Source: Isoetes taiwanensis (taxonomy: Eukaryota; Streptophyta; Lycopodiopsida; Isoetales; Isoetaceae). From it: DNA of 64,000 nt. The position numbers and the translations under genes are program-made. Below the pieces are notes generated by a model, which did no database searches, was not told the DNA's origin, and was given only the letters and a program-made list of their open reading frames with translations. Shown here one piece after another: positions 45,694 through 56,409 of the stretch. Every line of letters starts with the position of its first letter. Position 1 is the stretch's first letter. Location of the stretch: contig JAJEKV010000011.1 in NCBI GenBank assembly GCA_021234155.1, positions 14,175,255 through 14,239,254 on the forward strand, in the 5' to 3' direction.

Positions 45694-45811
45694 ACACAGG
45701 TAGTAAGTTGGCTCTGATCTGTTCTTCATCCTTAGGATCTAGAAGGTGAAATACAGGATGTCCTTTGATAGCATAATTTTCTTTATTTAGTGGGATTCTA
45801 ACACCACATAC
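44443..45811. other. Intergenic region between the convergent transposon genes
   Basis: At 44500-44820 a degenerate repeat (aacaagccacaaa..gagaattggagttt) recurs four or more times. 44888-45050 has three copies of gaggggaagcgccccacctc-type units. 45480-45700 has AT-rich sequence and a (TCA)n tract. No gene is supported. Confidence 0.6.
45617..45693 (+). repeat. (TCA)n microsatellite
   Basis: An almost uninterrupted tract of about 25 TCA units. It lies in the gap between the two convergent gene ends of the DNA transposon. Confidence 0.95.
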
Positions 45812-48800
45812 TTATGTAGAGTAAACCTTTGCAGCTCCTTCTTGAGAACATAATTCATAACCTCTCTTTGAACTTGGAATTTTTTTGAAGTAAGTTCCTT
45901 CTAATATACTTTCACCTTTTAAGAACCACATTCCATTATCTGTGAAGTCTTTTTCCACTAATACTTCTCCCTTGTACATGCAAGCAACCAAAAGTCATCC
46001 CCTTCAGGGTTGTTTTTTGGTGCTGCCGCTGCAAAGTAATCTCCACATTTAACCCGGTCAGCAATATTAACACCTGAATATAAGGGCCTTTGTAACTTCC
46101 TAACCTCAATTGCATCACAAGTAGATGAAGAAGCAGGTTCAATTTCCACCAGTTCCCACCTATTCACATATGCCGTATTCTCGCATCTATCCCAATGTTC
46201 ATCTAAACAAAAACTACAAAAGCATGAGAATCTTGAACACAGAATTGAGTTGTTGATCCCAAGCTGAATGCAAGTACACTATGAATTTTTTGAGTATCCT
46301 TCACCGTATGTGCTCCCCATTCCTTACGCCTATCGACTTCTCCTGCTTTAACTTCCCAAAAAAATCTTTTAATATCTTTCTTTTTTGTTTTTGGTTCCTC
46401 TTTAGAAGAAACTGTACCAGAAAATAACTCCTTGGCAGTCTCCACAATATCATGTGCATTCTCTATCTTAGTATCAGGATATAGGAGTTGGACCATTCTG
46501 ATCCATCTCTTTAATTCAGCAATTTTTGCCATCATGTTCTCCCTTTCCGTGGTTTGAACCAAAGTAATTCCACATCATATGAATTAGAGTCTGATAAGAG
46601 TATCTAGCAATAAAATAAAATGGCCTTGCAGCTTTGAATTGTGATGCAGCACCATCAGAAAAAATCCAGTGCCTACGTGGTTTCAGTCCTTGCTCTTCCA
46701 TATAATTGAAGTGCATATTAAAGCAATGTTGCACGAATAAGGTATCATGTTTACGGTCATCTGATATGTAATAATGTGTTTCTTTTACTACTTCACCATT
46801 CTCAGCCACATGATAAGTAATGTGGACAAGAATGGTCACTTGCACGCTTGTCCAGTATACCTATGTTCTCTCTTTCAATGTGTAATTTTCCGCAAAATCC
46901 ACCACTGACACTATGACATCTGAAGGGAGATTATCGAGCATTTCACAAAACTGTTTATCTTGCCATTTGTATTTGAAATTGTGGAGGGGAAATTTTTCCA
47001 ACCTGTCTTTGAGTTTGCTTATTAGCACTGCTGGTGTGGTCTCTTTGTATTGGTGTTTCAAAACTTTCTTAGGCTCTCCACGTTTATCCACACCTCCATT
47101 TTCATAGTCGACGTACTCCCATTTCACAACCTCCTCACTCTCTAATTCCTTGGGGCAGATTGCAAACTTCTTTATCCCACACTCACCACAAGTACCGTCA
47201 AGGCAATTCTTACTATAGAATTCATCAATCTCACCCTTCTGGCAAACAATACATTTCCAAAGATACTGATGTCTGTAAAAATCTTGCACTCACAAGTACA
47301 TGACTTTGAGTGCTTCTTCCTGAATTTAATTAAACCATCCAACAGCATTTGTAACCTGACATGATGTATGCAACAACAAATGTTATACTCTGCTAGCTTC
47401 ACTACAAACCACAGCTTCAAATTTTGAAAAGCTGAAGCTCCAACTTTGACATTTGGATGTTTTGCTTTGAAAGCTTTATAGAGTTGCATCTAAGAACAAA
47501 ACAATGGTTGATTATCAATCTCAAACCCCAAACCCCAAACATGAACCTCAAACTATAATAATGAAATTCCAAACCACAAAATAAAACAATATCCATTAGA
47601 AACCTTAAAATCACAATCTAACCTAAAACCACAATCCATCAAACCATAATCTAGACCCGCAATGTAATCCACAACCACAATCACAAGCAAATTGAAACCA
47701 AAAACCACATTCCAATCCAAAACCACAATCTAATCAAAACCATAATCTAGAACCACAATGTAATCCACAACCACAAGTTTAAACCACAATGCAACGAATT
47801 ACAATATGACTTGAACCACAGTCTAATCTAACTAATACAATCCAAGCCAATGGAATTGAAACCACAATGTAATCCAAAACCCAATCTATTCCAATCATAA
47901 TGCAGTCCGTCTTGGATCTAAAACTATAATATACTATTTACAATACACAATCTATAATCTGTTACAGAGGATCTAGAGAAAACTGTGATCAAATCAAGCT
48001 TGAAAGAGTAGATAGATAATAGAGTAGTAACTAACTTGGCTTTGCTCGAAGTAATGTGTAGCATGCTCTTCTCTGATATTTCTTTCAAGTCTCCTAGATT
48101 TCACATCCTTTGTATTTGGAGAGACCCTAGTATTAGAAATCCAAAAATCCTGTACAAGAGCAATGACAGAATCAGAAATGGAATCACATCTTCTTCCCCT
48201 TCTATAGTACACCCATTTTCCTGAATTGCAATTTATCTCAAATTTGTCTCTCTTTGCAGCAGTCAAATTTCTTGGGTGAACATCAAGAACTTTACCCATT
48301 TTTCTGTAGCTGCTTTTCTGTTCATTGCCTATTGCCATTGCTAAACAAGATTTTTTTGCAGCCATACAACTAGACTAGTTGATTGCTTCATGATTTGAAT
48401 TGAAACTCTAATATTATCTATTATGGTTGTTTTTGCTTCCAGATTCTTCAAGAGATGATCCCCAACTATCTCTTCCATAGCTTTATGTTCTAGTACATCA
48501 ATCAATATTTCTCGTTTAATTTGGAGATTCATTGTTTTTGTTTGCCTCAAGAATGAATTGACGGTGTTTAACACTACTCTCCTTTTTGTTGCACCACCTT
48601 TATCCAACCCATCTTGACCTCCAATCTTCACCAATGCCTCATTAGCTTCTTTTTGTCTTTTTCTCTGCCTTTGTTTCTTCAAACGTTCTTGCTCTGTATC
48701 TCTCTTTTTTCTCTTCTTGATATTCTTTATAGTATTGTCCACAATAGTAGGATCATGACCGATTGTCTTATTATCATCTGCATTCTCAAGATTGACACTA

Positions 48801-48955
48801 GAAATAGTTGCATGTTCTAAACCACAATCTAAAACTTCCCCAGATTGAATTTCTTTCAACAACGATCTCAAACTCACCCTAAAAAATGGATCTTCATTCT
48901 GGATGTTCTGGATTTCTTCATCTGCCATATCTAAGAATATATCTTTCTTCTCCAT
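45812..48955 (-). pseudogene. Transposase of the DNA transposon (DDD type, Sola-like)
   Basis: The N-terminal exon (48955-48341) has a basic region (KNIKKRKKRDTEQERLKKQR). A one-base shift leads into a DNA-binding-like segment (YRKMGKVLDVHPRNLTAAKR; 47994-48365). After an intron rich in ccacaat, an exon from 47489 carries a Cys cluster (CTCEC, CIVCQKG, CGECG). The catalytic residues read DFAENY (Asp near 46899), FSDGAASQFK (Asp near 46656) and NHGKGEHDG (Asp near 46533). The end (46203-45812) has a GDYFAAAAPKNNPEGDDFW block. Breaks: a TAG just after ENYTLKERT (46861-46863), one-base shifts near 48355, 47300 and 46525. This family of H-G-K-G-x-x-D-G proteins is widespread in eukaryotes; I assign it to Sola from the DDD pattern plus the 4-bp duplication. 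Confidence 0.65.
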
Positions 48956-49277
48956 TTTTCAGAAATGTGCTTCACACTGTATTACCAAAATAATACTGAG
49001 CAAAAGAATGAGGAACAAACTCCCTCTACATGTTTCCACCGCTTGAGCATTTGAAAAGATTCCCTCCAGCATTAATGAAGTGGTTGGTTATTATTAGAAT
49101 TACTCATCGGTTACTGGAAAAGGCATCAACGTAATCAATGTTATACAATTTCTCAAACCACAAGTGCATTTCTTAAATCACAAATACAAGCTATACTTTT
49201 AAGCTATTTGGGGGTGGGGAGGGGGGGAAACATGGGGACACCAAAACTGATCCACTATAGCGTGAATCCACCCCCTA

Positions 49278-50235
49278 GAACCCTTAATCAACATCTCGAA
49301 CCCTAATCAAGGAACTCTAGCTGTAAGTTAGATATGTATGATTAGGTTAGATGTTATTCTGATGATTATCATGATATGCTGTTATGTGATGATGGTTGAT
49401 CATGTTTGCTCCTCTTGTATTGGGAAGAGGGATAGAGACCTAGTAGCCTTACTTAGTAATGCTCCTAGTTAGACCCTTTAGTTCCTATTATTATGTGGCC
49501 TGGGCACAGGATGCTGAGCGTGGCTACTGGGGACCCCATAGCAGGCTAGGCTTATGGCCGGTCACTTCGTGTGGGCTGGGCATGGCTCCGACACCTCCTA
49601 GGGCAATGGTGTTGCCCTGCCTCTCAAAAGTTGTAGGTGTTGGACTGGCTCTTGTTTTGGGGGGTAAGTCGGGGACGAATCGTGTGTCGCCATGATTCTC
49701 TAGCCGCCCGTGGAACTCTCTAGATCCTGGGAAGGGGAGATGCAACCCTTCCTGCCTCGAAGGACCAGGGAGATGCAACCTGGAGTAGTCCCGATGGGTG
49801 ATACCATGGGATTGCATATCCGGAAGGCTAGAGTCATGCCAGAGCCTGATCTAGCCCATATGCAAAGTATGCACAGGAGGGGCGAATTGAGTGGTCAACC
49901 CCAGCCATTGTCTATAGCCAGCCCCGCCATTGTTATCTTGAGGCCTAGCCATCAGTCTACCTCCGCATGAGTCTGAGCCTTGGGTAGGAGCTCTCATGAT
50001 TATCTCTGTTGTAGCTATGGATATGTGGATGTTGTAGTTCTGACATTGTTTCCGCTTCCGCTGTGATAGGAGCCTATAGGGGAAGGGTGCGTAAGACACA
50101 TTCGTGTCTCCTTCCCACACTAGGGATACCATGGAGTGCGGGATAGACGGCGGGCCCATGCGGTCGAAGGACCGGATGGGGGATTTCCTACGGAGTGTAC
50201 GACGGGGCGCCGTATATTTTGTAGGGAGCGTCAGA
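49278..50235 (+). repeat. 5' LTR of C3, second part
   Basis: It continues the LTR after the transposon: gaacccttaatcaacatctc matches 59279 onwards. It ends gtagggagcgtcaga (CGTCACA with one change). Relative to the 3' LTR it lacks a ~90-bp block (59500-59600 region). Confidence 0.88.
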
Positions 50236-50236
50236 A

Positions 50237-50248
50237 TGGTATCAGAGC
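50237..50248 (+). other. Primer binding site of C3
   Basis: TGGTATCAGAGC starts one base after the LTR end. It is the common plant PBS complementary to initiator methionine tRNA. Confidence 0.92.
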
Positions 50249-50779
50249 GATGTTCTTGGTTGACCAGGAACTAGCACTGACCATGTCCCTAGTAAGTAGT
50301 CTAACAAGCCTAATAGGGTGTGAAATGAAAATTTCCACCATGGAACCTCGAAAATAGAGGAATTTTTTTTCTCCTAGGTAGTGGGTCCATAAGAATAGGC
50401 TAAATTATTAGATGGGGAAAAAGAATGAGTCAAATTAACATTCTAGTAAAATTGGAGTGAAAATTATGCACCAGCATCAGATTTCACCCAAAATGGGTCG
50501 AAGAATCATTCCAATCCGAGACCTGGGTGAAAAATGGTGCAAATTCATAATTAACACTTCAAACCATTAGAAAAAATTCGAATTTCATAGTATAATACAA
50601 CATTAACCATATACTAATAAATGGGTATACTGGGTTAATTAATAAGGGGGGCTAATTAATAGGGCTATAGCATCTTCCCTTTTAAATATCTTCTTGCCAC
50701 CCCATTTTCTCCCTAACCTTGCCTAAATCTCCTCCTTTGTTAATCAGCTTAATGTAACCAGTTTGATTAACCGTAAGAT

Positions 50780-53657
50780 ATGGCGAGGACCAAATGCACT
50801 GCAAGGAAGTATAGCCCAAGGTGCACACCCTCAATAGCGGAAGCAGCAGCAGGCCCAGGAAAGAAGATCCCCGAGCACCTTCGACCGGGGAGGGAGGGGG
50901 AGTCGTCCAGCTCTACGGACGAGACTTTCCATGCCTCTCAGGAGGAGGCACAAAGTAGCTCCTCCGTCGAGACGCAGCAAACCGACGAGACCCTTCACTT
51001 CGGCTCTCTGTCCGACCAGGAGGGGGAGCAGGAGGAACAACACGAGCAACACGAGCAGCAGCAGCAACAACAGGAGCAGCAACAGCAGCAGCAACAACAG
51101 CCCCACCAGGAGGAGGTTGGCACCTCCAAAAAGAAGAAGGGGAAGGAGAAGGTGGCGGAGTGGCCAGAGGAGAAGGCAACAAGGAAGAAGAGGGAGAGAG
51201 AAAAAGGAGCAAGAAGAAGGGAGAAGAGGTCCAAAAGGGACCAGGACCACCCAAGGGGGACGGTCCACATAGTACGATAATGATTGGAAGTGTCTTTGCT
51301 AAAATCCTAGGGAGATTGCTTGAAAGTAAATTAAGTAGCTGGGCTGAACGAGAAGGCAAGCGAGCCAAGGGTCAAGCTGGCTTCAGAGTTAACCATAGTA
51401 CACTTGATCATCTGCTAACACTTTGTTCTCTAAGGGAGCAGGCTAAGAGGCCAGGAAAGGCTTTATACATTGCATACATAGATGTTTCTAAAGCTTTTGA
51501 CACAGTGCCACATCTAGGACTGGACATTAGAATGGAGAAGCTGGGAGTTCCGTCTTCATTGAGAGGTGCAGTGGCCAGGCTTTATGAAGAGGTCAGAGCA
51601 TGCTTATCTAAAGATACGGAAATTTTGAGTACGATTGGAGTGAAGCAGGGCTGCCCGCTGTCACCGACACTATTTGGGCTCTTTATTGACGAGCTCGAAG
51701 AGTGGTTGAGCACTTACGGGTATGCAGGGACTCGCTTGGGACACTTTCTGATCCAAATATTACTATATGCAGACGATGTAGTTTTGTTATCTGACACACA
51801 AGAGGGATTACAACAACATTTAAGTAACTTAGCCTCGTTTTGTGATATGCGAGGCATGAAGGTGAACATGGAAAAGACTAAATGTATGGTGTTTGGTACA
51901 GTCCAGAGACCTTATTTTGAATATAAGGGGGATCAGATTGAGCTTGTGAAGAGTTATAAGTATCTTGGCTTAGAAATCTGCTCTAATTACATATGGAAGG
52001 AATGTGTAAACAAGAGAGTTACAGGAGGTAAAAATGCATTGTATAGCATGTGGACAAGATGTCATAGGATCTCCCTTCAGAATTGGAGCCTACGGCGAAT
52101 GCTTTTTAGAACACTAGTCCAAACTGTGGTTTTATACGGTGTTCAAATATGGGGGCCGTCAATCTCGCCTTCTCTATGGCTAAAAGTAGAAAGTGTTTTG
52201 AAGATGTTTTTACAGGAAGAACTTGGGGTAAAGAAACAAATTCCATTTGCTATTCTATTAGCTGAAACAGGTATGCTCCCGCTTGAAGCTGAGGGATTGT
52301 GTCAAACTCTTACCTACATCACCCGAGTCAGAACACTTGACATGTCCAGGCTGCCAGTAGTAGCTACTGAAATAACTCAAGATAATGGCTGGATGCGAGA
52401 AGTTATTCAGTGGTTCCAACGATGGGGGATTGAAGAACAGGATTGGCCAGATACAGATGAAGGGATTAGGGATCTAGTCCAAGGGAAAGTTATGGAGAGG
52501 CTTTGGGGGACGAAGGGGTCAAGGATGGAATTTTATAAGCGAGAGGTAAGTCCCATGCTTATATTTGCTGATCAGGATTACCTGTGTAAGTCGCATTCAT
52601 TATGGATAAGAAGGACAATAGCAAGGTATAGAACAAGCTCACATCGCCTACATGTGGAGGTTGGTCGTTGGAATGGTACTCCTAGACTGGAACGTTTATG
52701 CACATTATGTGATGAACATCAAGTTGAAGATGAAGCACATACCTTCTTAAGATGCCCGAGATATTCAAAAATTTGGGATAGATATCAGATAGATACTTCA
52801 GATTTCTATACACTTTTACAGATAGATCCAAATTCGTTAGAAGTTGAACAACATAGATCCTTGTTGTTAAAATGTTATGTGTGATGTATTGATTTTCCTT
52901 TTGGAAAACATCTGTAATTGCTGCTTCTTGCCCTTAAGGGCTTCATGAAGCATGATTTAATATATTATTATTATTCTAATATTATAGAAGAACCTCGTCG
53001 GGACCCCACCGACGAGGAGGAGGAAGAAGAGAAAGAGGAGGAGACTGAAGGAGCCGGGCAGACTGAAGAAGAGCCCAAAGGAGACGCCAAGGAACCCTCA
53101 TACCCCGACGCTCGCCCACCATACCCGAAGTGGCCTAAGCCACCAAAGGTCATCAAGAAGCAGAAGGTGGGCGAGCAGGAATTCATGTTGAAGCAAAACC
53201 GTGAATTCCAGCGTCGTAAGAAAGTGTACCAGTCCGCCGATGGAAGAGGTACAATGATTGGTACTGTAAACAAAACATACAAAAGTACGTTAAGGGTGGG
53301 CGGCCGAAGAACCAGCCTAAGCCGCCACCACCAAGACCGGAGCTGCCGAAGAAGGTCCACCATGGACCTAATTCCAGGCATGCCCGAGTTTTTCGGGAGA
53401 TTAGGCACTTCCAGCAGTGCACTAATCTCTTAATCAGGAAGGAGCCGTTCGAGTGGCTCCTTCGCGAGATCATGCAGGAGTTCAGGACGGACTATAGGGT
53501 CACACTCCTAACCGTCCGGACACTGCAGGAGGCAGCAGAGGCAGAGGCGACACAACTTTTTGAAGAAGGGAACCTCTGCGCGATCCACGCCAAGCGGGTA
53601 ACAGTCATGCCGAAGGACCTGCACCTGGCAAGGAGGATTCGCAAGGAGAAGCCCTGA
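50780..53657 (+). pseudogene. Histone H3-like gene of retrotransposon C3 (interrupted by a LINE)
   Basis: It begins MARTKCTARKY, an H3-type tail with K4 and K9 positions kept, Gln5 to Cys and Ser10 to Tyr. About 165 residues of Ser/Glu/Gln-rich and then basic sequence follow (QQQQQ tracts; KKKKGKEKVAEWPEEKATRK). A LINE splits the gene after ...RGTVHI (51271). After 52984 the frame resumes EEPRRDPTDEEEEEEKEEE, then PKWPKPPKVIKKQKV. One frameshift near 53235 leads to the C-terminal histone fold (53352-53657): [77 protein letters not shown]. By hand about 56 of 87 fold residues equal the cellular H3 at 29893. Loop 1 has canonical H3 length, unlike typical CENH3. Its role is unknown; nucleosome incorporation or chromatin targeting of the element is speculation. 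Confidence 0.85.
51272..52983 (+). mobile_element. 5'-truncated LINE retrotransposon
   Basis: The coding frame starts inside the RT fingers (GSVFAKILGRLLESKL). It continues with GQAGFRVNHSTLDHL, YIDVSKAFDTVPH, GVKQGCPLSPTLFGLF, the YADD catalytic box at 51766-51777 and GMKVNMEKTKCMVF, and ends with a C-terminal zinc-type segment (CTLCDEHQVEDEAHTFLRC). The stop is at 52882-52884. The 3' end is AT-rich (ttaatatattattattattc) before the host sequence returns at about 52984. The endonuclease and ORF1 are absent, as expected for 5' truncation. The RT frame is open over 530 codons, so the insertion is relatively recent. Confidence 0.88.
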
Positions 53658-53892
53658 AGGCCTCTAATTTTATAAAACTGTATAAAATAAGTTTTCATGT
53701 ATATTTCTACTTACTCTCTATAAAAAGTTCTTTTCCTGTAAATTAACCCCTTATTAGCATAAAAGTGTATTTATATGGATTGAATTGTAAAACAATCTTT
53801 TGCATCATAGTTAGAATTTCCCTAATTGCTTAACCTCTATAAAAATTTCCTTAAAAAAAAAAAAAAAATCAAAAATTAGGTCAAAATCGACC
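53658..53892. other. AT-rich spacer after the H3-like ORF
   Basis: It contains likely 3' UTR-like sequence and a 16-base A tract (53855-53870). No coding features were seen. Confidence 0.6.
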
Positions 53893-54365
53893 CACTCCAG
53901 TCACTCCACGCCAAACGCCTCTGCGTTCGCGACGCAGGTCCCTTTCGTGCGAAGTGACCCGAGTCACTTGATTTGAAGTAAAAATGATCCAATTTTTGTA
54001 CTAAAAGATGTTAGAATGCTTAGAATTCGTCTAGAAATGCATTGTAGTACTTAATTTCTGCTAGAAATACCCAAAATACCAAAGATCAACCCACTTCCGT
54101 CACTCCGCGCCAAACGCCTCTGCTTCGCGACGCAGACCCCTTTCGCGCGAAGTGACCTGAGTCGGCCTAAATCACACTTTTAGACGTCCATTTAGCATGA
54201 AACAAGTTGCTAACTAGTCTAGAATCGATTCAAATAGGCATTTTAGTATCTTACAACCCTTAGAAATGTTTGTTTTACATAGAAATCAGCCCACTCCGGT
54301 CACTCCGCGCCAATCGCCTCTGCGTTCGCGACGCAGACCCCTTTCACGTGAAGTGACCCGAGTCG
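53893..54365 (+). repeat. Three structured GC-rich repeats in the C3 leader
   Basis: A ~73-bp motif occurs at 53893-53965, 54091-54163 and 54291-54364, with a period of about 200 bp and AT-rich sequence between. Each copy has an outer pairing (GTCACTCCGCG with CGCGAAGTGAC or variants) and an inner hairpin (CTGCGT-tcgcg-ACGCAG, shortened in copy 2). The separating sequences are much less similar. The position, between the H3-like gene and the next ORF, would suit an RNA control element. Confidence 0.75.
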
Positions 54366-54655
54366 ACTTAGTTTGACCATAAGTTGTCCAAAATTGATCC
54401 AACAAATTGCCATATAGTGTTTCTTGACTTGTTTTGCTTAAATTTGCACTTCATGTTACCTTAATTGGAGATCCATAGAAAACAAAGGCCTGTTCGATAA
54501 AGAACCCTTGTGCACGGAAACCTAGGCAGCCTTAGCCTATATAAGGGGACCTCATTTGCCATTTCCTCTCCACCAAAATTGCTCTCACTGCCTTAGGCGA
54601 TTTTCCAAGCTGTTGCCAATTTTTCCAAGCCATCTTCTACACCTATCTCTGCTCA

Positions 54656-56180
54656 ATGGCGCCCACGAACTTTGTTCAATGGTACAACAGTGCCAACCAC
54701 ATCCGTGAATTCCCTGCTGAAGAGGCCTTCCATGTGTTTGATCATCTCTTCGACCTCCATGCAACCCTGACTAGGACCCCTTACTACACTAATATAGTTT
54801 GCCAGTATGACCAGCAGATATTACCCTGGGAAGTTAGCCTTCCACCTAGGGGAGGGAAGTGGGTATCCTTAGAGTCACCGAGTCAAGCCATTGGGGGGGG
54901 GGGGATCTAGAGTCAAAGGGCAGCTGTGGGACAGGACAAAGAATATGCCAGCTTACATGAGTTGCAAGGCATGCATGCATAGATATGTTTCAGCACATGT
55001 GGTCCTCTCCTTATTTATGCAGTACAGGGCTGTCAACAGGGTGGGGGAACCCTCGATCTAGCCTTTGGACCTAGCACCACTCAACACAAGGATGGAGCAA
55101 GGCCAGATCCATGAGATCGAATCAGCAGAGTACGAGTACCATGGCACGGCATCAGGAACATTCCAGATTGAGCAGGATTATGAGCAGCTAGAAAAGGAAA
55201 ACCCAGATTGGGAGAGCAGGGAGGCGGAAAGAATGGAGAGGCGGATAGCAAGGCACGATGACGACATCAGGCGGGCCAATGAACCACCTATCGACATCAC
55301 AGCTCTATCGCCGATAGTAATTGAAGGGGAAGAATACACCTTGGCAAACGACATCCTCAACCTCCTATACTGCCAAGAAGAAGGGCTTAGAATCGACGAG
55401 CTTCTAGGCCTGATTGCAAAGGAGCAGCAGAGCGACTTCATCGATTACTCCTATCAGGAAATCCCAAGGGAAGTAGCAGAGCGACACTCCTACGCCGGCG
55501 AGACAATGTCCGACATCGCCGCCTACGAACAAATAAGGGAGTTGTACCATCGACAGCAGCCAATCATCCCAGAGGAGGAATTTCAAGAAATCCAAAACAG
55601 GTTGTACAAACCAGGGAGGGGCCCGAGCTCTAGCCGAACGGTTCGATCAAGGAGCATGCGGGAAGCATCCAGCGGCATCAACTTGGAGAGTGCAACCAGC
55701 ATGTGGAGGGATCACGAAGATCTCCTAGCATTGGACGTCTACGGTGGAGCGGCGCAAAGAAAGGGCACCGGTACTCAGACCATAGGAAGGGGAAAGGCGC
55801 TCCGATACTATCTTCCAGTCCTCAGTCAGGGGCAGATGATAGTCTTCCACAAGGAGTTCAGCCCGCGAGGGGAAGAATCTGTGGCACTCCTCATAGCGCT
55901 TTTGGGGTTTGGACAACACGCCAAGCTGAGCAGCAACACGGATCAAATCATCCTTTTCAAGAGATCCGTGGCCCTCTACAACCTTGACTTCGCAAGGGGT
56001 CACTTAAGAGACGCACCAATGATGGTCGTTGCAGCAACAGCACCCCCACTCCCTCCACCTCAAATGGCTCGAGCTCTCGAAGGAGGATCCTCCAGGAACA
56101 TCTTGCGGAATATCGGCAAGGGCCTTCGACTCAAGGATGTGAAGAACTTCTTCAGCTCAAGGAAGGGCTCTTGCCGATGA
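54656..56180 (+). pseudogene. Unrecognised ORF upstream of gag in C3
   Basis: It starts MAPTNFVQWYNSANHIREFP at 54656, breaks at a run of Gs near 54893-54903, then continues in other frames (CKACMHRYVSAHVVLSLFMQ). From 55065 a 371-codon ORF runs to 56180. It has acidic/basic helical segments (EKENPDWESREAERMERRIA) and a middle region LANDILNLLYCQEEGLRIDE. Its C-terminal domain (LRYYLPVLSQGQMIVFHKEF, LLIALLGFGQHAKLSSN) ends basic (KNFFSSRKGSCR). I do not recognise any family. A TATA-like ctatataag lies at 54536-54544, about 110 bp upstream, so it might be transcribed separately or spliced to gag. Confidence 0.5.
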
Positions 56181-56409
56181 ATAACTCTTGCATCCATGTA
56201 TTATTAAAATTATATCTTGAGATTTTTATGTACTATTACTTTTCCCTATAATGTACAAGCTTAATACATTAATCATCGTAACTCATTGTTAACTTATAAG
56301 TTGAAGTTTGACATGATTTCTTTTATACCTAACAACAATTGACTTGTATATAAGATTGAATAACATATAACCTAAGTAACAACATTGATGACCAATACTT
56401 GCAGCCAGG

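Larger units (their letters stand above)
39479..49273. mobile_element. 9.8-kb DNA transposon, Sola-like (DDD transposase plus Ulp1/RING cargo)
   Basis: The element has terminal inverted repeats GGGTGGATTCATGATATGGTG (left) and GGGTGGATTCACGCTATAGTG (right, read inward): 11 bp perfect, 18 of 21 overall. The 4-bp target duplication CCTA (39475-39478, 49274-49277) is verified by the empty site in the other LTR of C3 (gccatcctagaaccc at 59271-59285). Inside, a transposase gene runs leftward (48955-45812) and a coiled-coil/RING plus Ulp1 gene set runs rightward (about 40127-44442). A 4-bp duplication with a D-D-D type transposase points to Sola; this assignment is inference. The genes are damaged. 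Confidence 0.85.

Noticed and set aside
45567-45749. Poly-isoleucine ORF
   Set aside because: It is a translation of the (TCA)n microsatellite.
50831-51270. Leu/Cys-rich ORFs on the minus strand
   Set aside because: They are complements of the Gln (CAG/CAA) and Glu-rich codons of the H3-like ORF.
51160-52884. One 574-codon ORF read as a single protein
   Set aside because: It fuses an out-of-frame reading of the H3-like basic region with the LINE RT; the true LINE segment begins near 51272.
50780-53657. H3-like gene as a centromeric CENH3
   Set aside because: Loop 1 has the canonical H3 length and the tail begins like H3; it lies inside an LTR element. A centromeric role cannot be excluded but nothing specific supports it.
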